This document shows, one piece after another, positions 8,985 to 18,044 of a stretch of 64,000 bases of DNA. Source of the DNA: Niameybacter massiliensis (GTDB taxonomy: Bacteria; Bacillota; Clostridia; Lachnospirales; Cellulosilyticaceae); the NCBI RefSeq assembly GCF_001282685.1, contig NZ_LN875035.1:1319572-1383571 (forward strand), given 5' to 3'. The notes below the pieces were generated by a model. That model was not told the DNA's origin. It saw only the letters and a list, made by a program, of their open reading frames with translations, and did not search any database. A program made the position numbers and the translations under genes. The stretch's first letter is position 1; the number at the start of each line of letters is the position of its first letter.

Positions 8985-9878
8985 TTATTCTTTGACTGCT
9001 CCCATCGTAAAGCCTTTCGCAAAATACTTTTGCAAGAATGGATAAACTGTTATGATAGGCAAGGCTGTTACAATCATTGTTGCTAGTTTAATAACTTGTG
9101 GTGTCAACTTAGTTGCCTGTTCTGGAATAGTTGTTGCTGCAGCACTTCCCAATCTACTCGCAACAGCGGGGTCCGTGATAACTTTTTTAAGAAATAATTG
9201 TATAGTCTGTAATTCTTGTGAATTAGTGTACATCATTGAATCAAAATAGGAGTTCCAATGCCCTACTAAAGTAAATAGTGCAATAGTTGCTAAAACGGGT
9301 TTAGAAAGCGGAAGAATAATAGATAAAAAAATACGATACTCTGATGCACCATCTATCTTTGCAGACTCTACTAACGATTGTGAAATTTCCCTCATAAACG
9401 ATTGAATAATAATCATATTATAAGCACTAAATAATCCTGGAATAATATATACCCAGAAACTATCAAAAAGCCCCAAACCGTTAATAAGAATAAAGTATGG
9501 AATAAGTCCTCCACTAAAGAACATGGTAACCATAATAAATGGAATGTAAAATTTCTTAAATTTTAATTCCGGCCTTGTAATTGCATAAGCTGTCATCGCT
9601 GTACAAAACAAACTCGTAACTGTTCCAACTATACATTTTAAGATCGTTATCCAAAAAGCTTGTAAAATAGTCTGATCACTAAAAACAGCTTGATAGTTAC
9701 TAAGAGTAAATGCTCTAGGCCAAAAGTATACGCCCCCTCTTAGATAATCCTGCCCTTCATTCAATGAACCGACCAGCACATACCATAATGGATAGATCAT
9801 AATAAACATCATCACTACGGTCAAAAATATATTAAGATAGTCAAAAGCATTTTTTTTGGTTACACTTACTTTCTTCAC
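8985..9878 (-). CDS. Carbohydrate ABC transporter permease (LplC/MalG type)
   Basis: Integral membrane permease, 297 residues, six predicted transmembrane segments. The EAA loop ESAKIDGASEYRIFLSIILP, which contacts the ATPase, is at about residue 168-187, and the C-terminus PFLQKYFAKGFTMGAVKE (ending in GAVKE) is characteristic of LplC-like proteins. It lies 11 bp upstream of the binding-protein gene and 12 bp after the partner permease, so all three are co-transcribed. No ATPase gene is in the operon; such systems usually share an MsmK-like ATPase encoded elsewhere. Confidence 0.93.
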   Translation of the reverse strand: MKKVSVTKKNAFDYLNIFLTVVMMFIMIYPLWYVLVGSLNEGQDYLRGGVYFWPRAFTLSNYQAVFSDQTILQAFWITILKCIVGTVTSLFCTAMTAYAITRPELKFKKFYIPFIMVTMFFSGGLIPYFILINGLGLFDSFWVYIIPGLFSAYNMIIIQSFMREISQSLVESAKIDGASEYRIFLSIILPLSKPVLATIALFTLVGHWNSYFDSMMYTNSQELQTIQLFLKKVITDPAVASRLGSAAATTIPEQATKLTPQVIKLATMIVTALPIITVYPFLQKYFAKGFTMGAVKE

Positions 9879-9890
9879 ATTATCCCCCCC

Positions 9891-10796
9891 CTAGAATAAG
9901 CCCTTTCCTACACATTTTTTTGAAAGCTTATTAGCAATTAGCATAAGGCCTACTGATACTACGGATTTTAAAATACCAACAGCAGTCGCATAAGATAATC
10001 TAGACTGCTTAATCCCCACTTTATAAACGTACGTATCAATGGTTTCACTAAAAGACAAATTCAGAGGGTTTTGCAATAAGATAATTTGTTCATACCCTGT
10101 ATTTAATATAGCACTTATCTGAAAAATAAACATGATAACGATTGTGCCCATAATACATGGTAAAGTAATATACCAAATCTTTTGAAGTCTATTACATCCG
10201 TCTACCGTAGCCGCTTCATAAAGTTGCTGGTCAACACCCGATATGGCCGCTACATAAATGATAGAACCAAATCCTACATTTTTAACAATACTTGAGATAG
10301 TAAAAATTCCATAAAAGTAACTTCCCTTAGCCATAAAGTTAATAGGTTCACTACTCATTCCAAGCCATTCAGCTAGATCACTAAAAAGGCCTCCTGGTGC
10401 TAATATTTCTAATAGAATTCCCCCAAAGATTACCCATGATAAAAAGTGCGGTAAGTAGGAAATTGTTTGTGCTACCTTCTTTAGCCTATTGCTATAAAGT
10501 TCATTTAACATAAGCGCTAATATTATGGGAGCTGGAAAAGCAAATAATAACCCTAATCCATTAATGCTAATGGTGTTTTTTAAAATCCCCCATAATGCTG
10601 GATCATTAAAAAATTCTTTAAAATACTTCAGCCCCACCCATTCAGCCGATGCCATTGTTGAGAAAATGTTATACTCTTTAAAAGCTATAATTACTCCATA
10701 CATAGGTAGATAGGCAAAAACTACTAAAAAGATAATACTCGGAATAATCATACTCTGGATCTGCCACTGATCTTTATTCCATGTTCTCCTCTTCAC
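9891..10796 (-). CDS. Carbohydrate ABC transporter permease (LplB type)
   Basis: Integral membrane permease, about 301 residues, six transmembrane segments, with the EAA loop YEAATVDGCNRLQKIWYITL. The frame stays open to an ATG at 10841, but that ATG has no ribosome site, while GGGGGGA lies 6 bp before a GTG at 10796, so the GTG is preferred. The C-terminus is the normal LplB type. First gene of the locus A importer operon; the roughly 200-bp AT-rich gap to the divergent DUF4838 gene holds the promoters. Confidence 0.9.
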   Translation of the reverse strand: MKRRTWNKDQWQIQSMIIPSIIFLVVFAYLPMYGVIIAFKEYNIFSTMASAEWVGLKYFKEFFNDPALWGILKNTISINGLGLLFAFPAPIILALMLNELYSNRLKKVAQTISYLPHFLSWVIFGGILLEILAPGGLFSDLAEWLGMSSEPINFMAKGSYFYGIFTISSIVKNVGFGSIIYVAAISGVDQQLYEAATVDGCNRLQKIWYITLPCIMGTIVIMFIFQISAILNTGYEQIILLQNPLNLSFSETIDTYVYKVGIKQSRLSYATAVGILKSVVSVGLMLIANKLSKKCVGKGLF

Positions 10797-11036
10797 AACC
10801 ACTCCCCCCTTTTCCCTAGCTTTTATTGATTTATTCTTCATTTGTTTATATTATATATTTATGTATATATATTTTGAATATCATTTTTTATCTTTACATG
10901 ATTATTTTTATGCAATTTATATATTACCTCTACTTTTCACCTAATTCCCATTGTTCAATCATACGCTATACTATTAATCTTATTTTTCTCTTTTCCCATC
11001 ATTCAAATAGATTAGATAACTTAAGGAGGATTATTT

Positions 11037-12788
11037 ATGTTGATTAGTAACGAAACACCACTTATTGTCCACGATTTCTTTAATGAGCCAACAACTCAGT
11101 TTGCACACCAAGAACTTACTTCTTATTGGTCTAAAATATTTGCCAATGCTTCATCTAATGTGTCATCCCCCCTATCCATTAATTTCTCAAGGAATGAGCA
11201 CTTACCCTTTGATAGTTATAGCCTTCATATTTTAGAGGATTCAATTACTATTAGTTCCCCTCTAGGTCGTGGCATTCTCTACGGTGTCTATGAACTTCTT
11301 AAACTAATAGGATGTACTTTTATCTTCCCCTCACCAGCACACCAATATATTCCAACACTAACAACATTTGAGCTTGCTCCTCAAACCATCACAAAGATCT
11401 CTTCTTTAGAGTTTCGTGGCCTGTGTCTCTATCAAGTTTCCACTCACACCCTTACTGAATCAATCAATATGATTGATTATATGGGAAAAAACAATTATAA
11501 CTTTTTACTTACTTCTATCAATAAAGATGATGAGGCTGTGGGAGATTTTCAAGATATCCACTGGGAAGATGTAGGAGAAACGCTTTATCCCGAACTTATT
11601 AAAAGAGGCATTGTTATTGATATGAGTGAGCATTCTACAGATTACTTTTTTCCTCGTAAAAAATGGTTTTTAGAACATCCAGAATGGTTTGCTCTGATTA
11701 ATGGTAGTCGTCACCCTCTCCAGATTTGCTATTCTAATGCTGATGCGGTAAATGAATACATTAAAAGCTATTGCAATTTTGTTAAAATCCATCATGACTT
11801 TAAATTTATTGGCATATGGCCATTAGATGGTGGTGGTTATTGTGAATGTGAACAGTGTAAAGATCCTCTAACCATCTTAAAAGCTAATAAAAAAATAACT
11901 CATGCTATTGGCAAGGTACGTCCAGATCTTACAGTTGAACATCTAGCTTACACCCCTCAGAGCCTTTCTTGCCCTAATGATGATATTCCAGATAACCTTT
12001 CCGTCTTAGTCTGTAGTATTCAAGATACTCTAGCTTATAAATGGGGCCTAAAAGCAAAAAATAAAGGAGGTGCTTTTTACTTTGACTATGACACAGGAGA
12101 CCATTACCGTTATCGTACCCACGTTTGGCTAAATCCTATTGCTTGCAAAGATATGGTTAATACATTTATGCACTATCATTATCGAGGCATCATCTCCCTC
12201 TATCTCCCCATAACAAGTTGGTGGCAATCTAGCCTTAATTATTATTACTTATCTATCGCCTACTATAATCCTTGTTTTGATTTAGAGGCCGAAACCCTTA
12301 AGCTCTCCAATATGCTTTTTGGCATACTCAATGGCACTATACTTGCCGAAGCCTTACTCACTACCATTACGAAACTTCAAGACAAAATCCTTTGGAGCCG
12401 TTTTCCGCACAAATTTTCACATCAACCAGAGCATATCTGTCATCGCCATACTTCTTGCGATGCACTTCACCTAGAATCCTATAAGCAGACTTATGCTCAT
12501 ATTCAACAACTTATTAAGTCTGTAAACTTAGATCTTATGACAGATGCCCAGCGCTATCAGCTAGAGCTCTTTAAATCTTACTTAGAGTTACAAAAACTAT
12601 TTTTTGAGTGTATTGATCAATTTAATTTTGATACAGATAGCCCTGACAAAGTAACTCCTTATTTTGAGATGCTAGAAAAACTTCAAAATAAATACGGAAA
12701 GGTCTTTATCTCACCTGAATATGCAAAATGGCGCATTATAGGTAGAGATAATATCTTAGACCCTAAAAACACAGATACTTTATTTTAA
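11037..12788 (+). CDS. DUF4838-type putative glycoside-active protein
   Basis: 583 residues, no signal peptide, so cytoplasmic. An N-terminal domain with ISSPLGRGILYGVYELLK resembles the glycosidase N-terminal domain found before GH20 and GH67 catalytic domains. The central TIM-barrel-like part contains GGGYCECEQC, a cysteine cluster typical of DUF4838 proteins, and WPLDGG. The C-terminal third is helical. Start ATG 11037 has AAGGAGGA 7 bp upstream. Position next to an oligosaccharide importer suggests it processes the imported sugar. No member of this family that I can name has a settled reaction, so function is left open. Confidence 0.75.
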   Translation: MLISNETPLIVHDFFNEPTTQFAHQELTSYWSKIFANASSNVSSPLSINFSRNEHLPFDSYSLHILEDSITISSPLGRGILYGVYELLKLIGCTFIFPSPAHQYIPTLTTFELAPQTITKISSLEFRGLCLYQVSTHTLTESINMIDYMGKNNYNFLLTSINKDDEAVGDFQDIHWEDVGETLYPELIKRGIVIDMSEHSTDYFFPRKKWFLEHPEWFALINGSRHPLQICYSNADAVNEYIKSYCNFVKIHHDFKFIGIWPLDGGGYCECEQCKDPLTILKANKKITHAIGKVRPDLTVEHLAYTPQSLSCPNDDIPDNLSVLVCSIQDTLAYKWGLKAKNKGGAFYFDYDTGDHYRYRTHVWLNPIACKDMVNTFMHYHYRGIISLYLPITSWWQSSLNYYYLSIAYYNPCFDLEAETLKLSNMLFGILNGTILAEALLTTITKLQDKILWSRFPHKFSHQPEHICHRHTSCDALHLESYKQTYAHIQQLIKSVNLDLMTDAQRYQLELFKSYLELQKLFFECIDQFNFDTDSPDKVTPYFEMLEKLQNKYGKVFISPEYAKWRIIGRDNILDPKNTDTLF

Positions 12789-12807
12789 AATCCATTTTAT
12801 ACACCTT

Positions 12808-12851
12808 AAAAATAGTCATTATTAAATAAAAATTGTAATGGCTATTTTTAT
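12808..12851 (+). terminator. Terminator after DUF4838 gene
   Basis: AAAAATAGTCATTA and TAATGGCTATTTTTA form an approximately 13-bp stem ending in a T-run, 20 bp after the stop codon. Confidence 0.85.
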
Positions 12852-12912
12852 TTATTTTGTCTATGTTTAAATTAGGTTTCATCATAATTTTAAGTGGGGG
12901 AAGGGTGATTTA

Positions 12913-15150
12913 ATGAGTCGATTCAAAAAGCTATTGGTAGGTTGTCTGGTTAGTAGCATCATACTAGGTGGGATGAATGGTAGCGCTGTCTATGCAGCCT
13001 CTAATCCTCAAGTTACTGTAGAATGGAATAATGTACGTCAACAAATTGATGGGTTTGGCATTACACAAGAAGAAGAATGCACCTATGTTATGAACGAACC
13101 TTATCGTTCAGAAGTCATGGATTTGTTATTTTCTCAAGAAAAAGGCATCGGCCTATCTTTACTCCGTACAGAAATTGGTTGCGGGGAGAGCAAACCTACT
13201 ATAGAACCTGAAAATAATGTTTGGTACACAGATGGGGATCCTCGTGAATTATGGTACTTTAATGAAGCTCTCCAACGAGGTGTAAAAAAAATCTATGGTA
13301 CAGTATGGTCTCCACCAAAATGGATGAAAACAAATAACAGTTGGTATTATGGGGGATTTTTAAAAAAGGAATGCTACCAAGAATATGCTGATTATTTAGC
13401 AGCTTATGTGAAAATCTATAAACAATATCATAACATTGATATTTATGGTGTCTCCATTGCTAACGAGCCTGAATATCCTGCATCTTGGAAATCTTGCCTT
13501 TGGACCCCAAATAGCTTTTATGATTTTATCGTTAATTATTTAAAACCTACTTTTGAACGTGAAAACTTAGATACTAAAATCATCGCAGGTGAAAGTGGGT
13601 TTTGGAATGAACATTTTGTAGAAAAATTACTTACTACTCCCGAGGGACGCGAAGCATTAGATATCGTAACTTCTCATCAATATCAAGGGTTTATTCAAGA
13701 CTTCCCACTTTCTGACCAGGCACAAAAGAAAATATGGCTCACTGAACTTTGTGATACATCTAATGGTTTAAAAACAGATATCAATGACGGTGTAGATTGG
13801 GCTATGAAAGTTCATAAATTTATGACCATTCCTGAGGTCAGTGCTTTCTTCTATTGGCGCGGAGCTCACACCACATCAACCAATCAAGCACTTATTCAGA
13901 TAAACAATAATACAGATTACACCACCACAAAAAGATTGTATGCTATAGGTCAATACAGTAAATTTATTCGCCCAGGCTATCAACGAATTGTTGCTACAGA
14001 AAATCCTGCTTCTGATGTTTACGCTACAGCGTATAAAAATCCTATTACAGGTGAATTCTGCATTGTTTTAGTAAATAACAACAAAAATAATAATTACGTA
14101 TTAGATGTCAACCTCCAAGGTGTCTCATCTGGTTACTTAACTCCTTATGTAACAGACTTAAATTATAATATAGAACCTTTAGAAGATATCCCTGTTACAA
14201 ATGGTATTGCTACTGTCTCTATTGGCTCAAAAAGTATTATAACTTTAGTTGGTACACAAAATTCTACACCACTCACAACCAAGTCCTATGATACAGTTGA
14301 TACTCTAGACCATATGGGTAATCTTTATGACTCCTCCCCTAAATGGACCATCGAAAAGGGTAATGATTATGGACGCTATGATAATGATTCAAGCTGCCTA
14401 AGAAGGATCGAATTATCCAAACAACATGCCATTTATAAATATCCTGGAATAAACGATTTCTTAGCCACTCTATATTATTGTGACAATCTAAATAACATCC
14501 AATTCTCCATATCTAGGGATGGTATAGATTACACCCCTTTACAAGTAGAACATACTAAGCCGATTCATACCACAAAAGATTGGAATAGAGTAAAATACTT
14601 CCCTAGTTATGATATCCCTCAAGGGACAAATTACTTAAAAATTGAGTTTGATGGTGGTACGAATGAATGGAATAAACATCTAGCAGAAATTGCTTTTTCC
14701 TATGATTCAAGTGCCATTGCATTAATGGACGATTTATCTGACTTATTCCAAGTTACAACAAGTTCCAACCTGGTGATTGGTGGCCAAGATGGTAACCAAA
14801 AAGAAAAGTTTGATAACGACACAACAAGAGCTCTACGTACAACAACAGATGCTGGAGAACTTATCTATACTTTAGGTGACCGTCAAATTAATGATTTTGA
14901 CGTATACTTATATTTCTATGACAATACAGATGACCCCTTCCAAGATATATCCTTCTCTACTTCTAATGATGGGATCAACTGGTACCCACTTGAAACTAAA
15001 TCCTCCGGAACTTTTTATACCAAGGATCATTGGTACCGTAAAACCTATTCACCTCTCAATAATACCAAGGTAGGTAATTACTTAAAAATTACACTTAGTG
15101 GTGGTAAATATGAATGGAATAAGCAAATTTCCAAAGTAATTCTGTATTAA
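12913..15150 (+). CDS. Secreted GH30-family glycoside hydrolase with two C-terminal beta-modules
   Basis: Exported hydrolase, 745 residues, signal peptide 1-28 (cleavage after VYA). GH30 catalytic barrel about 33-370 with QQIDGFGI at the start, acid/base Glu185 in SIANEPE and nucleophile Glu278 in IWLTELC; the GH30 side beta-domain follows to about 452. The last 290 residues hold two related modules of about 140 residues, each with an S.DGI.(Y/W).PL motif and ending GG..EWNK, probably carbohydrate-binding. Specificity (glucuronoxylan, glucosylceramide or beta-1,6-glucan type) cannot be fixed by eye. No cell-wall anchor is visible. It is monocistronic, behind GGGGGAAGGGTG. Confidence 0.9.
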   Translation: MSRFKKLLVGCLVSSIILGGMNGSAVYAASNPQVTVEWNNVRQQIDGFGITQEEECTYVMNEPYRSEVMDLLFSQEKGIGLSLLRTEIGCGESKPTIEPENNVWYTDGDPRELWYFNEALQRGVKKIYGTVWSPPKWMKTNNSWYYGGFLKKECYQEYADYLAAYVKIYKQYHNIDIYGVSIANEPEYPASWKSCLWTPNSFYDFIVNYLKPTFERENLDTKIIAGESGFWNEHFVEKLLTTPEGREALDIVTSHQYQGFIQDFPLSDQAQKKIWLTELCDTSNGLKTDINDGVDWAMKVHKFMTIPEVSAFFYWRGAHTTSTNQALIQINNNTDYTTTKRLYAIGQYSKFIRPGYQRIVATENPASDVYATAYKNPITGEFCIVLVNNNKNNNYVLDVNLQGVSSGYLTPYVTDLNYNIEPLEDIPVTNGIATVSIGSKSIITLVGTQNSTPLTTKSYDTVDTLDHMGNLYDSSPKWTIEKGNDYGRYDNDSSCLRRIELSKQHAIYKYPGINDFLATLYYCDNLNNIQFSISRDGIDYTPLQVEHTKPIHTTKDWNRVKYFPSYDIPQGTNYLKIEFDGGTNEWNKHLAEIAFSYDSSAIALMDDLSDLFQVTTSSNLVIGGQDGNQKEKFDNDTTRALRTTTDAGELIYTLGDRQINDFDVYLYFYDNTDDPFQDISFSTSNDGINWYPLETKSSGTFYTKDHWYRKTYSPLNNTKVGNYLKITLSGGKYEWNKQISKVILY

Positions 15151-15177
15151 AACCTATTAACTTAAATAAAATTAACA

Positions 15178-15216
15178 AAAGTGCACAATTTTTAATTTAT
15201 AATTTGTGCACTTTTA
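15178..15216. terminator. Bidirectional terminator
   Basis: AAAAGTGCACAA and TTGTGCACTTTT are perfect 12-bp arms around an AT-only loop, between the convergent GH30 and SDR genes. Confidence 0.92.
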
Positions 15217-15225
15217 CATTTTATA

Positions 15226-16023
15226 TTATCTTCTATTTTTCATTTCAATCATATCACCATACACAGGGGTTGGCATACCAAATCCACCAGATACATCCAC
15301 AATTTGTCCTGTTGTGTACGCTGCATCATCACTTGCAAAGTAAGCAACTGTTCCAGCTACTTCCTCTGGTTCTCCCATACGCTTAATTGGTGTATGTTTT
15401 AAGAAGAATTCTTTAAATGCCTCTGATAAATTATTATTTACCGCATCTGTTGCTGTCATACCTGGAAGGACTGCATTGCAACGGATATTATCTCTTGCAC
15501 ATTGAGTAGCAATCAGTTTTGTTAAATAATTAATTGCTGACTTACTTGTTCCATATCCAATTTGTGAAATATCTGGGCGAATTCCTGCAACTGAAGAAAT
15601 ATTAATAATACTTCCTCCTCCATTTGCAGCCATATGTGGAATAGCAGCTTGTGCAGTTAAAAAGACACTGGCTAAATTCATATCTACTGTACCAATAAAA
15701 TCTTCATAATCTGTATTTTTAATATCTAAATCTGTTTTTGGATTAGAACCACCAAAGTTATTGACCAACACATCAATTCTACCTTCTTGTTTGGCAACTT
15801 CATCGATCATCATCTTATAACTTTCTTTAACTGTAGCATCATTGTAAACAACCTTTACATTGTAGCCCGCTGTACCTAATTCTGTAGCAATTTCTTGTGC
15901 ACGCTCTACATTTCTAGCTGCCATATAGACAGTTGCGCCTTCTTGTGCCAAACGTTTGACACAAGCAAGTCCTATTCCTCTTGTTGATGCTGTAACTACT
16001 GCTACTTTATTTTGTAATCTCAT
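15226..16023 (-). CDS. SDR family oxidoreductase
   Basis: Classical short-chain dehydrogenase/reductase, 265 residues. Cofactor motif TASTRGIG at 11-18, a NNFGG variant of the NNAG motif at 88-92, catalytic Ser143/144 and Tyr157-x3-Lys161 (YGTSK), and the C-terminal VDVSGGFGMPTPVYG. This length and C-terminus resemble hydroxysteroid or sugar-alcohol dehydrogenases, but the substrate is not determined. Monocistronic on the minus strand; 170 bp separates it from the next regulator gene. A 28-bp near-copy of its 3' end lies downstream of fliB at 27838-27865. Confidence 0.9.
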   Translation of the reverse strand: MRLQNKVAVVTASTRGIGLACVKRLAQEGATVYMAARNVERAQEIATELGTAGYNVKVVYNDATVKESYKMMIDEVAKQEGRIDVLVNNFGGSNPKTDLDIKNTDYEDFIGTVDMNLASVFLTAQAAIPHMAANGGGSIINISSVAGIRPDISQIGYGTSKSAINYLTKLIATQCARDNIRCNAVLPGMTATDAVNNNLSEAFKEFFLKHTPIKRMGEPEEVAGTVAYFASDDAAYTTGQIVDVSGGFGMPTPVYGDMIEMKNRR

Positions 16024-16192
16024 ATTGTTCTCCTTATTTCTAAGTTATATTCTTTATTAATAAATATTCTTATATAATTTCTTATTCTATAACAATATAT
16101 CACTTTGTCAACTCTAAATTTTTCTATAAAATTTTTAAATTTTTCAAAAAAAATCTTAGACCTTTATTTGTTATGTCTAGGATTTTCTCTGC

Positions 16193-16747
16193 TTAATTAC
16201 CGTAAATAATAATATTTTGAAATACTGCTTTATTATCTGTAATATTTTTGTATTCATGTCCTTTATCAGCTATGAATTTTATTGATTTTCCTTTATCTAA
16301 TATATAATCTTTACCTTTTATAGTTATCACTATTTGTCCTTTGGTAACGATTATATACTCTTCAACACCGTCTGCATGAGGCATTGAAATGTGATGACAT
16401 CCCGCTTCCAATTCTATCGTAAATATTTCAAATCCCTTATTTGCATCAAATGGAAATATAGGATACAATCTCATTTTTTCCTTACTTTCAATTATAGGTA
16501 CAACCCCCTCTTGATCAACAATTATTAGCTCATCTTGATTTTCTTCAATAAATACTGAAAAGGACACTTTTAACCCCGTAGCAATCTTCCATAATGTAGA
16601 TACTGTTGGATTAGACTGTCCTCTTTCTATCTGTCCTAGCATAGCTTTGCTAACATTGGTTACTTTGCTAACCTCCTCTAAACTTAAATTTCTACTGCTT
16701 CTTATCTCTTTAAGTTTTTTACCTATAAGTAAATTTAAATTTTCCAT
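16193..16747 (-). CDS. XRE-family regulator with cupin domain
   Basis: Transcriptional regulator, 184 residues: helix-turn-helix about 10-64 (NVSKAMLGQIERGQSNPTVS) and cupin about 105-182 (GVEEYIIVTKG, FIADKGHEYKN). Divergent from a DMT exporter, with two copies of the half-conserved motif (T/C)(G/A)CTATAGCATAC in between. This is the usual arrangement of a small-molecule-responsive repressor or activator controlling an efflux gene. Start ATG 16747 follows AAGGAGTGGAGAG. Confidence 0.9.
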   Translation of the reverse strand: MENLNLLIGKKLKEIRSSRNLSLEEVSKVTNVSKAMLGQIERGQSNPTVSTLWKIATGLKVSFSVFIEENQDELIIVDQEGVVPIIESKEKMRLYPIFPFDANKGFEIFTIELEAGCHHISMPHADGVEEYIIVTKGQIVITIKGKDYILDKGKSIKFIADKGHEYKNITDNKAVFQNIIIYGN

Positions 16748-16774
16748 CTCTCCACTCCTTAAACACAGCCTTTT

Positions 16775-16864
16775 GTATGCTATAGCATTTTTTTTATAAT
16801 ATAACAGTTGAAATTATTTATTCCGGTTTGTATAATATCATATATATTATACACTATAGCATAC
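16775..16864. promoter_or_regulatory. Paired operator-like sites between XRE regulator and DMT exporter
   Basis: TGCTATAGCATAC (minus strand, 16775-16787, containing the palindrome TGCTATAGCA) and CACTATAGCATAC (plus strand, 16852-16864) share 11 of 13 bases and lie in opposite orientation in the divergent promoter region. They are likely binding sites of the adjacent XRE protein, inferred from position. Confidence 0.6.
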
Positions 16865-16915
16865 ATTATATTTGTATATTTTACTTATTTCATATTTTAC
16901 ATAAGGAGAAACACA

Positions 16916-17851
16916 ATGAAAAAAGCATTTATCTTAGGTATTATATCCTCTTTCTTTTTCTCATTTACTTTTATTCTTAATAGTCAAATGAACATATCTG
17001 GAGGTAGTTGGCTTTGGAGCTCATCTCTAAGGTTTTTATTTATGTTACCTCTATTATTTGTGGGTATAGTGATTAACAAAAGCTTAGGCAAGGTCATTTC
17101 AGAAATAAAAAAAGCACCCACAAGCTGGCTACTGTGGAGTACTGTTGGATTTGGATTGTTTTATGCACCCTTAAGTTTAGCTTCTCAATACGGCTCATCC
17201 TGGCTTGTTGCAGGAACATGGCAGATAACAATCATTGCCGGGGCACTCATATCCCCTTTATTTACTACTAAAGTAAAAGCCGAACGAGGTATGACTGAAG
17301 AGCGTAATAAACTCCCTAAAAAGTTCCTTTTAATTTCTTCAATCATATTAATTGGCATTTTTTTAATGCAATTTGAAGAGGCAAAATCACTTTCCTTATC
17401 AGAATGTTTAATAGGAATGGCTCCAGTTCTTGTTGCTGCCTTTGCTTATCCTCTGGGTAATAGAAAGATGATTGAACTTTGCGACAACAAACTAAGCACT
17501 ATTGAAAGAGTCTTTGGAATGACCCTTTGTAGTCTGCCTTTTTGGTTGATCATATCAATATTCGGTACTCTTTCTGTAGGACTTCCTAGCCAAGATCAAT
17601 TAATACAATCTTTTATTGTTGCAATCTTTTCCGGTATTATTGCCACAGTACTCTTTTTCAAAGCAACAGATTTAGTAGGCGGTGATACTCATAAACTTGC
17701 CATAATAGAATCTACCCAAGCAGGTGAGGTCATCTTCACACTATTAGGCAGTATTTTATTTTTAAATGATTCCCTTCCAACTTCTATTGCAATATTAGGT
17801 TTATTTCTAGTTGTTGTTGGAATGATATTAAACAGTATGTCACAGACATAA
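16916..17851 (+). CDS. DMT-superfamily multidrug/metabolite exporter
   Basis: Integral membrane transporter of about 311 residues with ten hydrophobic segments in two EamA-like halves. The ATG at 16916 is chosen because TAAGGAGAAACACA precedes it; an upstream in-frame ATG at 16808 would add a 36-residue hydrophobic stretch overlapping the promoter and operator. It is related to the group annotated as putative multidrug-resistance efflux transporter. Divergent from its likely XRE-cupin regulator. A diverged 109-bp piece of its 3' half lies at 26941-27049. Confidence 0.85.
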   Translation: MKKAFILGIISSFFFSFTFILNSQMNISGGSWLWSSSLRFLFMLPLLFVGIVINKSLGKVISEIKKAPTSWLLWSTVGFGLFYAPLSLASQYGSSWLVAGTWQITIIAGALISPLFTTKVKAERGMTEERNKLPKKFLLISSIILIGIFLMQFEEAKSLSLSECLIGMAPVLVAAFAYPLGNRKMIELCDNKLSTIERVFGMTLCSLPFWLIISIFGTLSVGLPSQDQLIQSFIVAIFSGIIATVLFFKATDLVGGDTHKLAIIESTQAGEVIFTLLGSILFLNDSLPTSIAILGLFLVVVGMILNSMSQT

Positions 17852-17990
17852 AGTTTAGCTTAAAATTTACTCTTTACATATTCATTTACGATCTGTATTT
17901 TGTAATAGCAATATTTGTTGTTCAATAAAGCGTAGTCTTGGCATAAATGTATCCTCCTATGACTGCTAGAGATCTAGTAACATGAAAAAA

Positions 17991-18024
17991 AGATAGAGAC
18001 TATTTTATTTAGTCTCTATCTTTC
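17991..18024. terminator. Bidirectional terminator
   Basis: AAAGATAGAGACTA and TAGTCTCTATCTTT form 14-bp arms around TTTTATT, between the convergent DMT and sialidase genes. The 130 bp before it hold nothing recognisable. Confidence 0.9.
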
Positions 18025-18044
18025 AGGGTACATTTTCATTTTTA

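Noticed and set aside
10826-11047. 73-residue plus-strand frame before the DUF4838 gene
   Set aside because: Extremely AT-rich, lies in the divergent promoter region, and has no ribosome site.
16808-16915. Upstream start for the DMT exporter
   Set aside because: The extra 36 residues overlap the operator and promoter and lack a ribosome site, whereas TAAGGAG precedes 16916.
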